DNA of 64,000 nucleotides, taken from contig LUCM01009962.1 in the NCBI GenBank assembly GCA_008360955.1, positions 85,094-149,093 of the forward strand. The letters run 5' to 3'. Position numbers and translations under genes: made by a program. The notes under the pieces are model-generated. The model was given only the letters and a program-made list of their open reading frames with translations, was not told the origin of the DNA and ran no database searches. This stretch comes from Fasciolopsis buskii (lineage: Eukaryota > Platyhelminthes > Trematoda > Plagiorchiida > Fasciolidae). Of the stretch, positions 61,401-64,000 are shown in pieces (the first letter of the stretch is position 1; each line of letters opens with the position of its first letter).

Positions 61401-64000
61401 GTTGAAAACTTGTAATAAGTGTGCAACAGTATTTTTGAAGTAGGGGACTTTAGCGAGCAAAACTTTTTATAGGAATTGTCTGTGCGAAGCCTTTCATTGC
61501 CTGCAAGCTAACGGCGAAACGGGGCATCATGATGCAGCAACAAGGTCGACGGTTCCAAGTCGCTCGCGGAGATCTAATTTATGGCAAAGTAAATGGTAAA
61601 ATAAACGAATCCAAAGCTGTATGTTTTGAGCATTCACATGCGTTGAACACGGTATCTCGACAGCCAAATATTTATTGATCCTTACACAAAAGTAGTTGCA
61701 TTTTAGTGAGCTGTTCCCAAAAACATAAGCACAGCAGATTTTAAACGTTCCATTTATGGACTTCACTTTATGTTGCAAGATGATTGGCAGGAAATTTCTC
61801 CAAATCCGATAATTTCATTTCCGTTGCAATATGTAAACAAACTTCTATTTACAAGTATGTTCCAAGTTTCTTCCCTAGGCACCCCAGGGGAGTTTTCTTA
61901 TTACCGGCACCCAAGCACCCTTGCACAGTGTTTTCTTGTTTGCTCAATTTCAGACATGTGATATTCATTTGAATTTCATCAGGAGACATTCTTCAAATCT
62001 GATAAACCACTGGTTTTTTGTGGACTAATGAAAACTGTTCGGGCGAAGGGCGATGACGGTGCCCTGACATTTTATACATTTTAACTGGGCTCTTTCTAAG
62101 TGAATGAATGAATACTATCCCAAAATAACAAGCTTTGAAGCTTTCGCCACTGGACAGATAGGATAAATAAATATCGGCAACTTCTGCTGTAAGTGTCTCG
62201 GTGCTTTGGATTTTGTGAACTAAATGAATTAAACGTTTGCCTCCACACAATTTCAAAACTATAACCCATTATAAAGACCATCTTTACTACTTACTCAGCC
62301 GGCTCCCAATCAAAATGTGGATCTCCTATGTAAAGATTGTCAGTTGAACATTCAAAATTCTGTGATACATAAATCATCATCAACATCACACTGAAATCAT
62401 TGTGAACATAATTTTCTCACATGGCAAAGGTCTTCTGATGTAGGCAGTATACATAAATAAACCGATATATGTTTTCCAATCTCCAAATGAATGCAAACTT
62501 GACGTTTCTTACGGGTTTTTGAGGAATGGATACTGCGAGTGTAGATCATTGCTACATCATGCAGCTTATTGCACCCGTGCACAAGGAAGACTTCACAAGC
62601 TCAACCCAACCTCAGTGGGACCGTTGATCGAGTATTCTAGATAGCTTAATGGCCCTGAATTCCAATGGGACTTGTAAAATTCGATTTTGCACTTCAACTG
62701 GAAATTCAATAATGAGATAGAATTGAGGTGATAAAAAGTTTGTGGAAGCACGGAGCGACTGAAGAACAGTATAACATATTACTTAACTGGAATTATTTAG
62801 TTTGCAACCCAAAGAGGATTTAAACGAATTTAAAAATCTTATCAAAAGTGGATAGGGCTCTTTTGTTAAACATTTACCTTGTATTGGAAACATTCCAGAA
62901 ATCCATACGATGGGTCGGATACCTGCAGTGTACCTAATTAAGTCACAGTGTCAAGCAGTGCAATGTATTCGTTTGAATGATAAAAATCACTTCGGGTGAT
63001 CTAATTTAAGAGTCATACTGTCTCCGTGAGTTAATCTACACCCGACAGTCCTAAAACGTGATTTTTGAAAGCTGAATTCAAGTATCTGTGGGTCCCTCAT
63101 AGTTCTGAAAAACAGGGAACAACCGATTGATCTGCTATCTGTTGTTCTATCCCAGTGCAGATGAGATGGTTGATAAAGCCCCATGTTTACTGTAGCTCTG
63201 GAACGCAAGAAGTAACACAGATACTTCTGAAACAAAGAAGTACTGAGGCATTATTCAAGAAGTCGCGAAACCTGGTTTAAGCCTGGTTAACCTTAGTTAT
63301 ATTATTGACAATCTGATTCTTTAAGTTAACAAAGGGCTTCTCCAGCCTTATCGACCAGGCAATACCAAATGTCATGACTGTGTGTTCTCTCAACCTTACG
63401 TTCACTGGGGACAAACCAGGAGAAACGGCAATCTGACGAGTGTCTAATAAAGGACAACTGCATGCCAAATTTCACGAGCTCAAGATGAGGCGGCGTAGCG
63501 GTGCATGCCACACCACAAAACCTAATAAGGCACGTAAATTTGTAAGGTTGGCATACACCATGCAGATTATCCCATTCTGATAGTTATCTAAGCTCTTCTG
63601 CTGTTTCATATCGCACCATCAGTCACACGTGATGATCAACAAAATAAATGAGTGAAGTCACCAGATGGTCGATGCGGAGTTCGGAGCTACGTGTACATTT
63701 CAGAGGTCCCTTTCATTCGTTCCCGTGTTAGTGGAAATAAAGCTATGAACAAGCTTCCAAAGTTGTGTTTCGTTAGACTGTCAATGTCCAATCTAGCCCA
63801 CGACCATATGCAAGTTTCTACCAAATGTGACCGAACGAGGTAAGTGGCGCTGGGTTAAATGACTGCGAATTTTTTAAATCATATTGATTTGTGATCACGT
63901 CATTATTTCTACCAAAAACATAAAGGATTTGAAATATTATATTTTCCCTAAGTAAATTAAAATAGGAGGGAACAGAAGTTTTGAAATTCGAAAGCAATTC
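61401..64000. other. No recognisable gene
   Basis: No transposon protein or RNA gene identified. Minus-strand ORFs at 61527-61778, 61993-62256, 62987-63235 and 63277-63511 and plus-strand ORF 63652-63843 show no motif. The block 63330-63540 is somewhat GC-rich and could be an old repeat end. Confidence 0.45.

Noticed and set aside
1..64000. CRISPR array, prophage, bacterial operon or toxin system
   Set aside because: No spaced direct repeats, no dense co-oriented ORFs and no such protein families; all tandem repeats seen are microsatellites of a eukaryotic genome.

Overview
This is eukaryotic, intron-rich, AT-leaning genomic DNA with no operons, Shine-Dalgarno sites or dense ORFs. Decayed RTE-clade LINEs, Penelope-like elements carrying a GIY-YIG domain, and a Ty3/Gypsy gag of the kind described from liver flukes (CsRn1 group) point to a parasitic flatworm, most likely a digenean trematode. 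The organism assignment is inference; no rRNA or mitochondrial sequence is present to confirm it.

Host gene. The only host gene I can name lies on the minus strand and is a member of the TMEM132 family (single-pass membrane adhesion-like proteins with cohesin/BIG-like extracellular domains). Two exons are recognisable by protein similarity: 6028-6413 (the LTGQ domain) and 26847-27051 (the segment before it). Three more are placed between 32754 and 42118 from splice sites, compatible codon phases and weaker similarity. Read 42118 to 6028, the exons join with phases 2-2-2-2-0 and stay open. Introns are about 0.9, 7.7, 5.7 and 20.4 kb. The first exons and everything after the LTGQ domain lie outside the window or were not found.

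Layout. 1-6027: intron or flank with a Penelope-like relic (3620-4610). 6028-6413: TMEM132 exon. 6414-26846: a 20 kb intron with an almost complete but inactivated RTE LINE (14040-17219), a tRNA-derived SINE (22100-22436) and a cluster of RTE pieces in both orientations (23930-25745). 26847-27051: exon. 27052-32753: intron with a LINE 3' end copy and a Gypsy gag relic. 32754-33044: exon. 33045-40719: intron with a 400 bp ATC-rich simple repeat, an RTE tail, and a plus-strand LINE that appears to be a chimera of two reverse-transcriptase lineages (34780-36915). 40720-40890 and 41822-42118: exons. 42119-64000: upstream region, mostly unassigned, with a second tRNA-like SINE (48538), a second RTE LINE (56590-58860) and a second Penelope-like relic flanked by an inverted copy of its own 3' end (60611-61400).

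Every retroelement ORF is broken by stops or frameshifts, so none looks active. Two assembly gaps are present (11057-11293 and 36223-36247). I found no CRISPR array, prophage, bacterial gene or clearly new biological system. The most unusual items are the LINE chimera, the inverted Penelope repeat, and the abundance of sense-strand retroelements inside one gene.
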